NCBI GenBank assembly: GCA_039024635.1
Contig: JBCCQA010000035.1
Span: forward strand, 1-58,064
Length of the DNA stretch: 58,064 bases
Direction of reading: 5' to 3'
Source: Kuafuiihalomonas sp039024635
GTDB taxonomy: Bacteria > Myxococcota > Kuafuiibacteriia > Kuafuiibacteriales > Kuafuiibacteriaceae
Shown here: positions 34,964 through 43,326 of the stretch, piece after piece
Layout: each line of letters opens with the position of its first letter
Position numbering within the stretch: the stretch's first letter is position 1
Made by a program: the position numbers and the translations under genes
The notes under the pieces: generated by a model
Told to the model about the DNA's origin: nothing
Database searches by the model: none
Seen by the model: only the letters and a program-made list of their open reading frames with translations

Positions 34964-37444
34964 ATGTCCCTCGGGGAACGGCTAGCGGCGGCCCAAGTCC
35001 GGAGGCCGGGTCTCTTCGTGCTCGGCGCCCTCCTCTGTCTCGGCGTGGCGGCGCCCTTCGCGGCCCAGATCCGGCTGAACGGAGACTTCACCGCCTTGCT
35101 CCCCGACAGCAAGCGAAGCGTCCGCGACCTGGACGAGATTCAGCGTCGCCTTGGCGGCAAGGCCACCCTGACCGTGATGACCCGATCCGAGGACATCTCA
35201 GCCCTCCGTCGCTTCGCATCGGACCTGGCTCCCCGCATCGAAGCTCTGGAGACGGAAGGCGTCCTCTACGTCGACTGGAACGTCGGCGACTTCATCGACT
35301 TCGCTGAACGGAACCGCTGGCTCTACGCCGACATCGACGACCTAGAAGAGATTTATGACGTCCTTTACGCCCGGCTCCGGTGGGAGGTGGCCAAAGCCAA
35401 TCCCTTGGTGGTCAGCCTCGCCGACGAGCCCCCCCCCGATCCCGAAGAAGCCTTGGAGGACATCGAGGCCCGGGCCAAAGAAGCCCGATCCCGCTTCGAT
35501 CAGTATCCCGAGGGCTTCTTTCAGCATCCCGACCGGCCGCTCATCGCCATCTTCGTCCGGACCTCCATCAAAGGCGGCGAGTCCAACGCACTCGCCGGCC
35601 TCATCTCGGCCATCGAACGCGAGGTCGAAGCCCTCGGCCACGTAAACTACGCCGAGGACCTCGAGTTCTTCTACGGCGGCGACCTGATGGACATCAAAGA
35701 GGAGAGCGAGGCTCTGACGCAGGCGGTGGTCTACGCCACCCTGATCACCATCGTCCTCGTCCTCCTTTCCATCTACTTCTTTTTCCTCCGCGTCCGCGCC
35801 ATCCCGCTCCTGGCTGCGGCCCTCATCCCGCCGGTGGTGATGACTTTCGCCGTCGCCTTCTTGGCCGTGGAGTACCTGAACGCGAGCACCGCCTTCCTGA
35901 GCAGCATCGTGGTCGGGAACGGCATCAACCCCAACGTGATTTGGCTGTCCCGATTCTTCGAAGAACGGCGGAGCGGACGCAGTCTGGCTTTAGCGGTAGC
36001 CCGGACCCACGCCGCCACCTGGGCCGCAACCCTCACAGCATCGGCGGCGGCCGGCCTCGCCTACGGCTCTTTGGTCATTACCGACTTCCGAGGCTTCCGG
36101 GACTTCGGCGTCATCGGCGGAACCGGCATGGCCCTGTGCTGGCTGGCCGCCTTCCTCCTCCTGCCGGCGGTAGTGGTCCTGGTCGATCGCTGGCGACCCC
36201 TCACGCCGGCCGAGGGCGGCAGCGAAGACGAGCGAGCCGGCATCTACGGCGTGGTCTTTGCTGCCCTCGCCGCCCGCCAGCCCCGAGCCGTACTGGCGGC
36301 GGCCGGTGTCGCTGCCGTGCTGAGCGTCCTGGTCGTGGTCCAAGCCGTCTCCGAGAACCCTCTCGAGTTCGACTTCCGCAAACTACAGTCGACCCGCGCC
36401 CCCGACTCCAAAGTCCAGTGGGTCAACGATCGGCAAGGTGAGATCGTGAACGAGACCCTGACCGGGAGCTCAATCGCCATCCTTCTCGACGATCGGACTG
36501 ATACCTCGACCGTGGTCGCCCAGCTACGACGCTTGGAGAGAGAGACCCCAAAGGCCTTCGGGCCCATTCGGACCTTGGACGACTTCGTTCCCAAGGAGCA
36601 GGGCTTCAAGCTGGAGCTCCTGGAAGAGCTTCGAGACCTGATCCCCAAGCTGAAGGAGTACGCCGACGAGAAGCAGCAGGCCCGACTGGACGACAACACG
36701 CCCCCGGAAGATATCGAGCCCATCTCCATCCGGGACCTTCCGGCCTCGGTGGCCCGGCCCTTCCAGGACCGAGAAGGACGGGCGGGCCAGGTCATCTTCA
36801 TCGAGCACCACCCGGAGCGGAACGGCTGGGATGGCAAGTACCTGGTCGAGTGGGCGGGTGCGGCCCGGAAGATACGACTCGCCAACGGAAGCGAGCCACC
36901 AGTGGTGGGCCAGCCTCCGGTCTTTGCCGATCTTCTGGACGCCATCTTCGACGACGGCCCCCGGGCGGTGAGCGCGGCTTTCCTGGCCACCGTGCTCCTG
37001 GTGCTTCTGACCTTTCGCCGGGCCTCGGAGCGGATCTACACCATCGTCTCCCTTCTCCTCGGGATCCTGTGGATGGCGGCCCTGATGGCGGCGGGAGGCA
37101 TGAAGCTCAACTTCCTGAACTTCGTGGCCTTCCCCATCACATTCGGCAACGGCGTGGACTACGGCGTCAACGTCATGCGCCGCTACGTCCAGGAGCTGGA
37201 GCTGAACGACGACCGAGTCTCGGCCATGGTCACGGCGGTCAGAGGCAGCGGCGGCGCCGTCGTGCTCTGCTCTCTCACCACCATCATCGGCTACATCTCG
37301 CTCTACACCAGCTCCAACCGCGCCCTGAACTCCTTCGGTGCCGCCATGGCCATCAGTGAAGTCACCTGCGTCATCGCCGGCGTACTCGTCCTTCCTGCCG
37401 CCCTGCTCCTGAGCTTTGGCCGCAAGTCAAACCCGAGAGCCTAG
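34964..37444 (+). CDS. RND superfamily (MMPL/HpnN-like) lipid exporter
   Basis: 826 residues with the repeated plan TM1, large periplasmic loop, TM2-6, then the same again. The N-terminal helix (FVLGALLCLGVAAPFAAQ) is followed by RLNGDFTALLPDSKRSV, typical of hopanoid/mycolate-type exporters. The middle TM block holds GNGINPNVIWLSRFFEERR and the second block GNGVDYGVNVMRRYVQE, the paired GNGxxxxV motifs at the TM4 proton-relay position. It likely exports a hydrophobic molecule from the inner membrane. It is the last of the ugd cassette, 47 bp after the flippase-like gene. Confidence 0.88.
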   Translation: MSLGERLAAAQVRRPGLFVLGALLCLGVAAPFAAQIRLNGDFTALLPDSKRSVRDLDEIQRRLGGKATLTVMTRSEDISALRRFASDLAPRIEALETEGVLYVDWNVGDFIDFAERNRWLYADIDDLEEIYDVLYARLRWEVAKANPLVVSLADEPPPDPEEALEDIEARAKEARSRFDQYPEGFFQHPDRPLIAIFVRTSIKGGESNALAGLISAIEREVEALGHVNYAEDLEFFYGGDLMDIKEESEALTQAVVYATLITIVLVLLSIYFFFLRVRAIPLLAAALIPPVVMTFAVAFLAVEYLNASTAFLSSIVVGNGINPNVIWLSRFFEERRSGRSLALAVARTHAATWAATLTASAAAGLAYGSLVITDFRGFRDFGVIGGTGMALCWLAAFLLLPAVVVLVDRWRPLTPAEGGSEDERAGIYGVVFAALAARQPRAVLAAAGVAAVLSVLVVVQAVSENPLEFDFRKLQSTRAPDSKVQWVNDRQGEIVNETLTGSSIAILLDDRTDTSTVVAQLRRLERETPKAFGPIRTLDDFVPKEQGFKLELLEELRDLIPKLKEYADEKQQARLDDNTPPEDIEPISIRDLPASVARPFQDREGRAGQVIFIEHHPERNGWDGKYLVEWAGAARKIRLANGSEPPVVGQPPVFADLLDAIFDDGPRAVSAAFLATVLLVLLTFRRASERIYTIVSLLLGILWMAALMAAGGMKLNFLNFVAFPITFGNGVDYGVNVMRRYVQELELNDDRVSAMVTAVRGSGGAVVLCSLTTIIGYISLYTSSNRALNSFGAAMAISEVTCVIAGVLVLPAALLLSFGRKSNPRA

Positions 37445-37554
37445 GCGGCTGGCCCCTCCCGTGGGACCCAGATCTCCTCGCCAACCCGCACCCCCACCGA
37501 GGGCGCAAACTTATCCCGGACGGATGCGTGGGTCTCGCGGCACTCCGGACGGGT

Positions 37555-38008
37555 ATGAGGCGCCCCCGAAACTTCAGAGGCTGGTCGAGTCGCTTCGGCG
37601 CTTCTCCTCGGCGCCGCGGCGTGCACCGAGGGTGGAGTCTCTCTAGACGGCTCGGATGGGCCCCCGGACGCCGGGACTGCATCCGACGCCTCGCCGCCTC
37701 CTCCACCCCCGCCCTCGCCCGAGCCGCCGCGCTTCACGAGTCCCGACCGCTTCGATGTGGAAGAAGGGACGGACCCAGTCGGGACCATCGTCTGGACCCC
37801 CACGGATGCCGTGATCGACCTCGTCGGCGGGCCCGATGCGATCGACTCGTGCTGGACGGTGCTTCGCTTCGCTGCCCCTCCCGACTTCGAAGCGCCGGCC
37901 GACGCGAACGGTGACAACGCATACGACGTCACCTTGGCGGTCACACTCGGCGCCCTCGCGACGCAGCAGGAGAGGACGACCTGGCTCAGGTCGTCGCGGT
38001 GGAGGTAA
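37555..38008 (+). pseudogene. 5' part of frameshifted lipoprotein gene
   Basis: In reading frame 2 from 37559, the translation gives a lipoprotein signal (VASALLLGAAACTEGG) and a Pro-rich linker (SPPPPPPPSPEPPRF). Next comes a cadherin-like strand pattern (FDVEEGTDPVGTIVWTPTDA ending in FEAPADANGDNAYDVTLAVT). This frame has no canonical start: the only nearby ATG (37555) is in frame 1 and would need a +1 shift. The frame then runs off near 37960-37975 into unrelated residues and stops at 38006-38008. The protein logically continues in frame 1 (AGEDDLAQVVAVEVNG), which is the large open frame to 39912. Two opposite shifts, either mutation or assembly errors, are needed to join ATG, signal and body. 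Confidence 0.55.
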
Positions 38009-39912
38009 ACGGCGTAGCCGCCGCCTTGGACCTCCCGGCTCGTCGCTGGGAGGCCGTCGTGCCGGCGCCGGCCGGAACCTCGACGGTCAGCGTGGTTCTT
38101 CGAACCACAGATGGCCTGCGTGCGCCTCGGCAGCGCCTCGTTCGAAACCAACCCCTCGGCTGGGAGACGGTCGGCATGACCATCGACGACGGCGGCGACC
38201 TCCTGCTGCAGGATCGCTACTTGGGCGTGGGGAATGGCACGTCGACACTGACTCGCCTCGATCCCATGACCGGTGACGCCACGATCATCAGCGACGGTTA
38301 CCGTGGGACCGGTCCGAGCCTCACCCAGCACCCCGCCGGACAGGGTGCACCTCTGGCGCTGCGGGCTTCGGGAAGCGTCCTCGCCGTCGGTCCATCGGCG
38401 AGCCTCATCGAGGTCGACCTCGCGACGGGCGATCGATCCGATCTCGGCGCCCGCTCCTTCATCACCATGGACGTCGACGACCAGCGAGGCCAGCTCTACG
38501 GGCTGGTCTCGACGCAAGAACGCTTCGGCGACCCCTCCGTGACCGAAGTGTTCCGCGTCGACCTCGAGACCGGCGCCGGAACCTTCTTGTCGGGACCCAG
38601 CCAAGGGACCGGGCCTTCTCTCGGCCGCGGGGGCCAGCTTGCCTTCGACCCGGTGGGCGAGCGCGTGATCGTCGTGGCCGAAGAGGACGAGCCCTCCTTT
38701 CCCTACGTCATCCGGGTCATCGGCATCGACCTCGAGACCGGCGATCGCACCGAGTTGGCTGGACCCGACGTCGGTGTGGGCCCGTGGGTGGCCGCAACCC
38801 GGTTCGGCAAGGACTTCCAAATGGCGCCGAACATTGCCGCAGGTCGAGTCTTCGTGGCCGCCGCAGACTTACTCATCGAGGTCGACCTCGATACAGGCGC
38901 CCGCCGGGAGGTGGCGACAGGAGGACCGTATTGGCCTGGTGCCTACGCGAGGGGTTCTGTCTACGCGCTCGCCCCACGTGCATCGGCCGCACCGATCATC
39001 GCCATCGACGTCGCGACGGGCACGACCCGAGGCGTCGGAAGCCGCGGAGAGACCCACGCCGCCTTTCCGAACTTTCGGGGGATCGAAGGCGTGGCTCTGG
39101 CAAGAGACGCCCAAGATGGCGCCGTCTATGCGAGCCGCGGGCTCGAGGTCTACCGATTCGAGCCCGACAGCGGTCAGCTCGCTCTGGTCGATGATGGACG
39201 TGAAATCCCAGGCCAACCGACGCCGTCCAAGGAGACCAACATGGCCTTCGACGAGCGACGGCGGCGTCTCGTCCGGATCGACGAGAGTCTCCGGGGCCTT
39301 CTGACCATCGACCCAGCGACGGGGGCGAGAGCGTGGCTCGTGGAGCCCGAGCCTTCCCTTGGGCTCGTCCTTTCCGTGGTGCGCGACTCGTTGCGGGATC
39401 AGCTGTTCGTATCCCATCGCAACCTGGTTGAAGCGCTTGTTCAGTGGAGGCTCGGAATCGTCGACCCCAGCAACGGAAGCTGGACGTCGCAGGTCATCAC
39501 GGGCCCGGAAGGGCCGTCCGATGACTCGTATCTCCTGTCCACTCTGGATTCTCGACTCTTCGGCGTGAGCAGCCGCCCGCGTCGCCCCGTCGAAATCGAT
39601 CCGGCCACGGGGGCCCACGGCCTAGGCATCCCCTTCGAGGAAGGGGATGCCTGCGCAACCCCGCCCCTCGCGAGCGGCGCCCCGGCCGGCAGCGCCTACA
39701 TGCTCGACCGAAGCGACCTGGCGACCGTGAATCTGGCCACCGGCGCCGTCGCCTTGCTGCCCAAGCCGTCGGGCCGTCGCCTCGACGCCTTCAACCCCTA
39801 CGAAGGGATGATCGTCGACGAGGCCCGACGTCGCGCCTTCGCTATCCATTCGTACGGCTACGTCATCGTCTTCGACCTCGCCACCGGCGACCGCGCCGTC
39901 GCCCTCCGCTAG
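37999..39912 (+). CDS. beta-propeller repeat protein, body of the frameshifted lipoprotein
   Basis: 637 residues of repeated units of the type VDLATGDRSDLGARSFITMD, VDLETGAGTFLSGPSQGTGP and IDVATGTTRGVGSRG, each about 45-60 residues. This is a secreted propeller common in myxobacterial genomes. The start at GTG 37999 is only the first start codon of this frame. The protein-like reading continues upstream to about 37965 and then into the lipoprotein fragment in another frame. If the shifts are sequencing errors, this is one lipoprotein of about 780 residues. Otherwise the body may be untranslated or made without a signal peptide. It begins about 110 bp after the RND gene but is unlikely to belong to that pathway. 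Confidence 0.7.
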   Translation: MEVNGVAAALDLPARRWEAVVPAPAGTSTVSVVLRTTDGLRAPRQRLVRNQPLGWETVGMTIDDGGDLLLQDRYLGVGNGTSTLTRLDPMTGDATIISDGYRGTGPSLTQHPAGQGAPLALRASGSVLAVGPSASLIEVDLATGDRSDLGARSFITMDVDDQRGQLYGLVSTQERFGDPSVTEVFRVDLETGAGTFLSGPSQGTGPSLGRGGQLAFDPVGERVIVVAEEDEPSFPYVIRVIGIDLETGDRTELAGPDVGVGPWVAATRFGKDFQMAPNIAAGRVFVAAADLLIEVDLDTGARREVATGGPYWPGAYARGSVYALAPRASAAPIIAIDVATGTTRGVGSRGETHAAFPNFRGIEGVALARDAQDGAVYASRGLEVYRFEPDSGQLALVDDGREIPGQPTPSKETNMAFDERRRRLVRIDESLRGLLTIDPATGARAWLVEPEPSLGLVLSVVRDSLRDQLFVSHRNLVEALVQWRLGIVDPSNGSWTSQVITGPEGPSDDSYLLSTLDSRLFGVSSRPRRPVEIDPATGAHGLGIPFEEGDACATPPLASGAPAGSAYMLDRSDLATVNLATGAVALLPKPSGRRLDAFNPYEGMIVDEARRRAFAIHSYGYVIVFDLATGDRAVALR

Positions 39913-39999
39913 TCGCGTTGGCCCCTTGGGTTCAGGCAGTCTAGGCGGCCACGGTTTTCGTTCTGGACTAGCTTCGTAGCGACTGAGTCTATCGTCGTG

Positions 40000-41493
40000 A
40001 TGAAACTCTACGGGTGGTGGGCGCCGGCCGTCTTCGGCTTCTTTGGGTGTAGCGGCCCAGAAGCCCCGATCTCCGAGCCTGACTTCAACGCGATTCCGGA
40101 CCTCGACTTCGAAGAGAATAGCCTCTTCTTTCACGGCGTCGACGAGGTCGAACAGCGGGTTCTGGTCAGCGAGATCCCGGGTGGAGGCGACTTGTGGGTC
40201 GTCGATCTTCGCTCGAAGACGAGCAGGAAGGTGGCGGAGGACGTTCTGTCTCCCTTCAGTGGAGATCCATCGCGGCCGCTCAGTGGAGACGGCTCTCGCA
40301 GCAGGCGAGAGGAGCGCTGGGCCGACCTTTCCCCGAGCGGACACATCGTCTATCGCGCCCGAGACAGCGTCGTCCTGATCGACGAAGCGGCAGGGACGGA
40401 GGAGCGCTTCCCCGAAGCGACAGGACTCGTCGTTTGGCCCAATCGAGGCCTCATCCACGGCGCCGAAACGATTCTCGTCGACTTGCTGTCGAAGGAACGG
40501 TCCGTGCTCGCGAACCATGAGACACGATTGAGAAGGGGTCGGGACTGGGTGCTTCTGGAGTCGGTCGAGCCTGGGAAAGAGGACGTCTTGGTGGAGTTGG
40601 CGACCGAGAGGGTCCTGAGATTTCTCGACGGCCGACAGCTCGAGACCTCTACCCAGCCAAGCTTCGGCGATCGCCTGAGGCTCAGCCTCAACGTCGGAGC
40701 CATCTCCGAAAATGTCGTGCCGCTTTCGGAGCGTGACGGCAGAGAGTGGTCCGCGCTGCCCGAGCCAAACGGCCACGCCTGCGGCTTGGATCGACCGGCG
40801 GACCAAGTCGAGCTGGTCTCATCGAGCGGAGCTCGTCTTGCAGCCCTCGACGTCGGTGCTTCCGTCGCTCGGGTCACGCCCATAGCGCTTGGGTGCCACA
40901 TCTTCCCACGAGAAGAGGGTGCGAGGGCTCTCATCCTCTCGAATGACGGCTCTGCGACTGAGGTCGGCAACGGCACCACGTTCTTCTTTACCGACTTTCA
41001 AGGCTTGGTAGGTCCCGGTGAGGTCGTAACCAGGGGCCGACTGACCCTCTTCGGTCCCGAGGACGAGCGGACCATCGATTTCCCGGAGGGTGGGCTGGAC
41101 GCAGGCGGTAGCATCCTTGGCGATCACATGTTCGCGCCAGATATGGTCTGGTCCATCGACGGGGACCAAGCCGTTCCATTGCCGGAGCTCGTGGTGGAGG
41201 TGCCCGACGGCCTGTCCATGATCGAGCTGAGCGACGGGCGGCCGCGCCCAGGCCTCGCCAGAGACCGGCGCTCCTTGTTGACTCGGACCTTCCCCGACGA
41301 AGACGGAGTCGTCGACTATCTGTTGGCTCAGGGAAGCGACGTCCGGCTCATCGCCGAGCAGGTCCAATTCGACGGCTTCACCCGAGACGAGTGGGTGACG
41401 ACCGACGAGCACGTCGTCGTTCGTCACTCGGTCACCCTTCCCGATGGCCGAAACGGTACGCGGCTCTTGATTCGTCGGCTCGGCGTCCAATGA
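40000..41493 (+). CDS. lipoprotein, propeller-like, unknown function
   Basis: About 497 residues. The signal peptide ends in FFGCSG, a lipobox with acceptable residues. The body contains LWVVDLRSKTSRKV, TEERFPEATGLVVWPNRGLI and ALILSNDGSATEVGNGT, loosely similar to PD40/propeller repeats. Codon use is less GC-biased than in flanking genes (more third-position A and T), as in the next small ORFs, hinting at a recent arrival or a fast-evolving lipoprotein. GTG 39997 and ATG 40000 are adjacent in-frame starts. No enzyme motif is seen. Confidence 0.68.
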   Translation: MKLYGWWAPAVFGFFGCSGPEAPISEPDFNAIPDLDFEENSLFFHGVDEVEQRVLVSEIPGGGDLWVVDLRSKTSRKVAEDVLSPFSGDPSRPLSGDGSRSRREERWADLSPSGHIVYRARDSVVLIDEAAGTEERFPEATGLVVWPNRGLIHGAETILVDLLSKERSVLANHETRLRRGRDWVLLESVEPGKEDVLVELATERVLRFLDGRQLETSTQPSFGDRLRLSLNVGAISENVVPLSERDGREWSALPEPNGHACGLDRPADQVELVSSSGARLAALDVGASVARVTPIALGCHIFPREEGARALILSNDGSATEVGNGTTFFFTDFQGLVGPGEVVTRGRLTLFGPEDERTIDFPEGGLDAGGSILGDHMFAPDMVWSIDGDQAVPLPELVVEVPDGLSMIELSDGRPRPGLARDRRSLLTRTFPDEDGVVDYLLAQGSDVRLIAEQVQFDGFTRDEWVTTDEHVVVRHSVTLPDGRNGTRLLIRRLGVQ

Positions 41494-41626
41494 GCACGAG
41501 GGACTCCGCAGTAGCCTGTGGGCTTGGGCTGGCTTTGATGAGTCGGCGGGGAAGAGTAAGGGTGCTCTCAAGATCTCGTTCGCTACGAACTGAGGCTGTA
41601 TGCGAGTCGGAAGCGGGGCATATCGA

Positions 41627-41731
41627 ATGATGACTTTTGCGTCTGTACGCCCTGCTTCCTTCATTGGGCTGTCGTGCACGCTCGCGTGCGGCGGTCCGGA
41701 TGGGATATTTCCGACCCGTTCTCAGGAATGA
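41627..41731 (+). CDS. short ORF carrying only a lipoprotein signal
   Basis: 34 codons starting ATGATG. They encode a hydrophobic signal and lipobox (SCTLACGG), then TGA at 41729-41731. The stop overlaps ATG 41728 of the next frame (ATGA). It is probably the true N-terminus of the following ORF, separated by a frameshift, although a separate micro-lipoprotein is possible. Confidence 0.45.
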   Translation: MMTFASVRPASFIGLSCTLACGGPDGIFPTRSQE

Positions 41732-42147
41732 GGTTCGTAGACGTGTCGCTTGCGCGCAACGTAGCAGAGCTGGAGTTCTCGGACACCTTCGCGGCTGTCG
41801 ACAAATCCCGGGACCTCGAAGCGAGCCTTAGGATTGCTGCTGTTGATTCGTCGGTCCGTGGTCGTTTCGTTCTCAAGCAACTGGAGGTCGAAGGGGTCAG
41901 ATCTGCTCTGAATGTTGATGGGGTATCAGAGGCCTTCCGGATGGAGCTAACCGACAGCACGCAAGACGGGGTTGCAGGCGGACGAGATAGGACGGAGGTC
42001 GTGGCGACTCGTTCCGAAGTGCAGCGGCTTTGCGCACTCGGTGAACTGTCTGTGGTTGCTAGAGAAGGCTCCAGCATTGGTCTCCGACCGACTTGCGAGT
42101 CATCTAGTGTGAGCCTCGACGTCGACTCGAGCTCCCGCGTCGAGTGA
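41728..42147 (+). CDS. hypothetical protein, probably the body of a split small lipoprotein
   Basis: 139 residues from ATG 41728 (the frame is open from 41674). The sequence has alternating beta-type segments (MRFVDVSLARNVAELEF, SEVQRLCALGELSVVA) and no recognised domain. It lacks a signal peptide of its own, while the frame just upstream ends in a lipobox. Read together they make a roughly 170-residue lipoprotein interrupted by a single shift near 41725. Base composition is less GC-rich than the core genes. Confidence that it is expressed is limited. Confidence 0.45.
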   Translation: MRFVDVSLARNVAELEFSDTFAAVDKSRDLEASLRIAAVDSSVRGRFVLKQLEVEGVRSALNVDGVSEAFRMELTDSTQDGVAGGRDRTEVVATRSEVQRLCALGELSVVAREGSSIGLRPTCESSSVSLDVDSSSRVE

Positions 42148-42671
42148 CGAGAGACCTCTGTTCACTCGAAGCGGCTCCGCTCGACCTCCGACTTGAGGGA
42201 CTTCTCCCGCGTTCGGACGCAGACTGCGTCGTCCGAACGTCCGCAGGGCCGGCCATGAGCGAAGCGGTCTCCAGCGCGCCGCCTCCCTCGACGTAAGTCT
42301 GGTAGGTCCTCGCCGTGATATCAATTCGCGCTCGTTATGCCCTTGTTGATTGGCTTCTTCTTGGAGTGAAGGTCCTAGCCCCGGTTGCAGACCCCTTGGA
42401 CGCGTAGGACCTCCCGATACAAAACCCCCAATCGTCCCGACGCAGGTGCGGACGGGTCCAGCCGCGCCGACAGGCCCATCCCAATGTCCATTCACCCCCG
42501 GTGGAGCGGATGAATCTCGCGCCCCGGGTACGATCCTTGGATGCACAGCTCACGCTCCTCCCGCGGTCCCCTCTGGACGGACGAAGAAGCCGACATTTTA
42601 CTGCCTAATCAAATACATGCCGGTGCGCGCACAGCTTCTGCTTTGGCTTCCTACCCAAGGGGCGAGGTGGG
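42148..42671. other. 524-bp gene-free region
   Basis: No protein-like frame is seen. It contains the hairpin at 42210-42239 and a less GC-rich patch at about 42592-42620 (ATTTTACTGCC, TAATCAAATACATG) that could hold a promoter for the transposase gene. Otherwise nothing recognisable. Confidence 0.6.
42210..42239. repeat. strong inverted repeat near the transposase, REP-like
   Basis: CGTTCGGACG (42210-42219) is repeated inverted as CGTCCGAACG (42230-42239) around 10 nt. A competing inner stem, GACGCA/TGCGTC with loop GAC (42216-42230), is also possible. It lies about 430 bp upstream of a REP-associated-type transposase gene. Whether related copies exist elsewhere in the genome is not visible here. 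Confidence 0.5.
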
Positions 42672-43295
42672 GTGCGCAAGGGCGCAGGAAGGAAGCGACG
42701 AGCGGAGCGACCAATGGTGCCTCATCGGACGCGAGAGGAGTTCAAGCCTGGGGAGCCTCAGCACGTGACCGTTCGGCTCCGAAAGGGCCTTCCCAGCCGG
42801 CGGAGGAAGAAGGCGGTCCGGACGCTGCGGCTGGCCTTCCTTGCGGCCCAGGAGCGGATGGGTATGCGGGTCGTCCACTGGTCGGTCCAGGCCAATCATC
42901 TTCATCTCATCGTGGAGTCTCGGGATCGGGTGGCCCTTTCGAGGGGCATGCAGGGCCTGAAGATTCGGATGGCCAGAGCGCTCAATCGACTCTGGAACCG
43001 CAGCGGCGCCGTGTTCTCAGATCGCTACCACGCCCGGATCCTCCGAAGCCCTCGGCAGGTGCGAAACGCTCTTCTCTACGTGTTGAACAACTTCCGCAGG
43101 CACCAAGCCCAGCGCGGACGAAGGCTACCGGCCTCTTTCGTCGACCCCCTGTCGACGGCCTCGGGCTTCGACGGCTGGCGCCAGCGGCCGCCCTGCCCCG
43201 TCGCGAAGCTGGCCACCCCGCCCCCGAAGACCTGGCTGCTCCGGGTCGGCTGGCGAAGAGCCGGCCTCCTCGAACCGTGCATGGTCCCTGGATGA
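42672..43295 (+). mobile_element. REP-associated tyrosine transposase-like protein (Y1, IS200/RAYT type)
   Basis: 207 residues of the Y1_Tnp fold. After a basic N-terminus come HVTVRLRKGLPS and VVHWSVQANHLHLIVES, containing the metal-binding HUH motif (HLH). The catalytic Tyr lies in ALLYVLNNFRRH. RAYT proteins lack the paired ends of insertion sequences and are thought to spread REP hairpins. No terminal repeats or target duplications are seen here, consistent with a domesticated single-copy RAYT. GTG 42672 is the assigned start; ATG 42714 is an alternative. Confidence 0.8.
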
Positions 43296-43326
43296 CCAGG
43301 GCCGGCGCCGGCGAGTAGCCTGAGAG

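Noticed and set aside
37950..37980. Programmed ribosomal frameshift in the propeller lipoprotein
   Set aside because: No slippery heptamer or clear downstream pseudoknot is seen; an indel or decay is simpler, and a second shift is needed near the start as well.
37441..38820. 459-codon minus-strand frame across the frameshifted lipoprotein
   Set aside because: Its translation is unlike a protein, while the plus strand shows a lipobox, Pro-rich linker and propeller repeats.
42672..43295. A complete insertion sequence around the Y1 transposase
   Set aside because: No terminal hairpin pair, second ORF (TnpB) or target duplication is visible; it fits a single-copy RAYT better.
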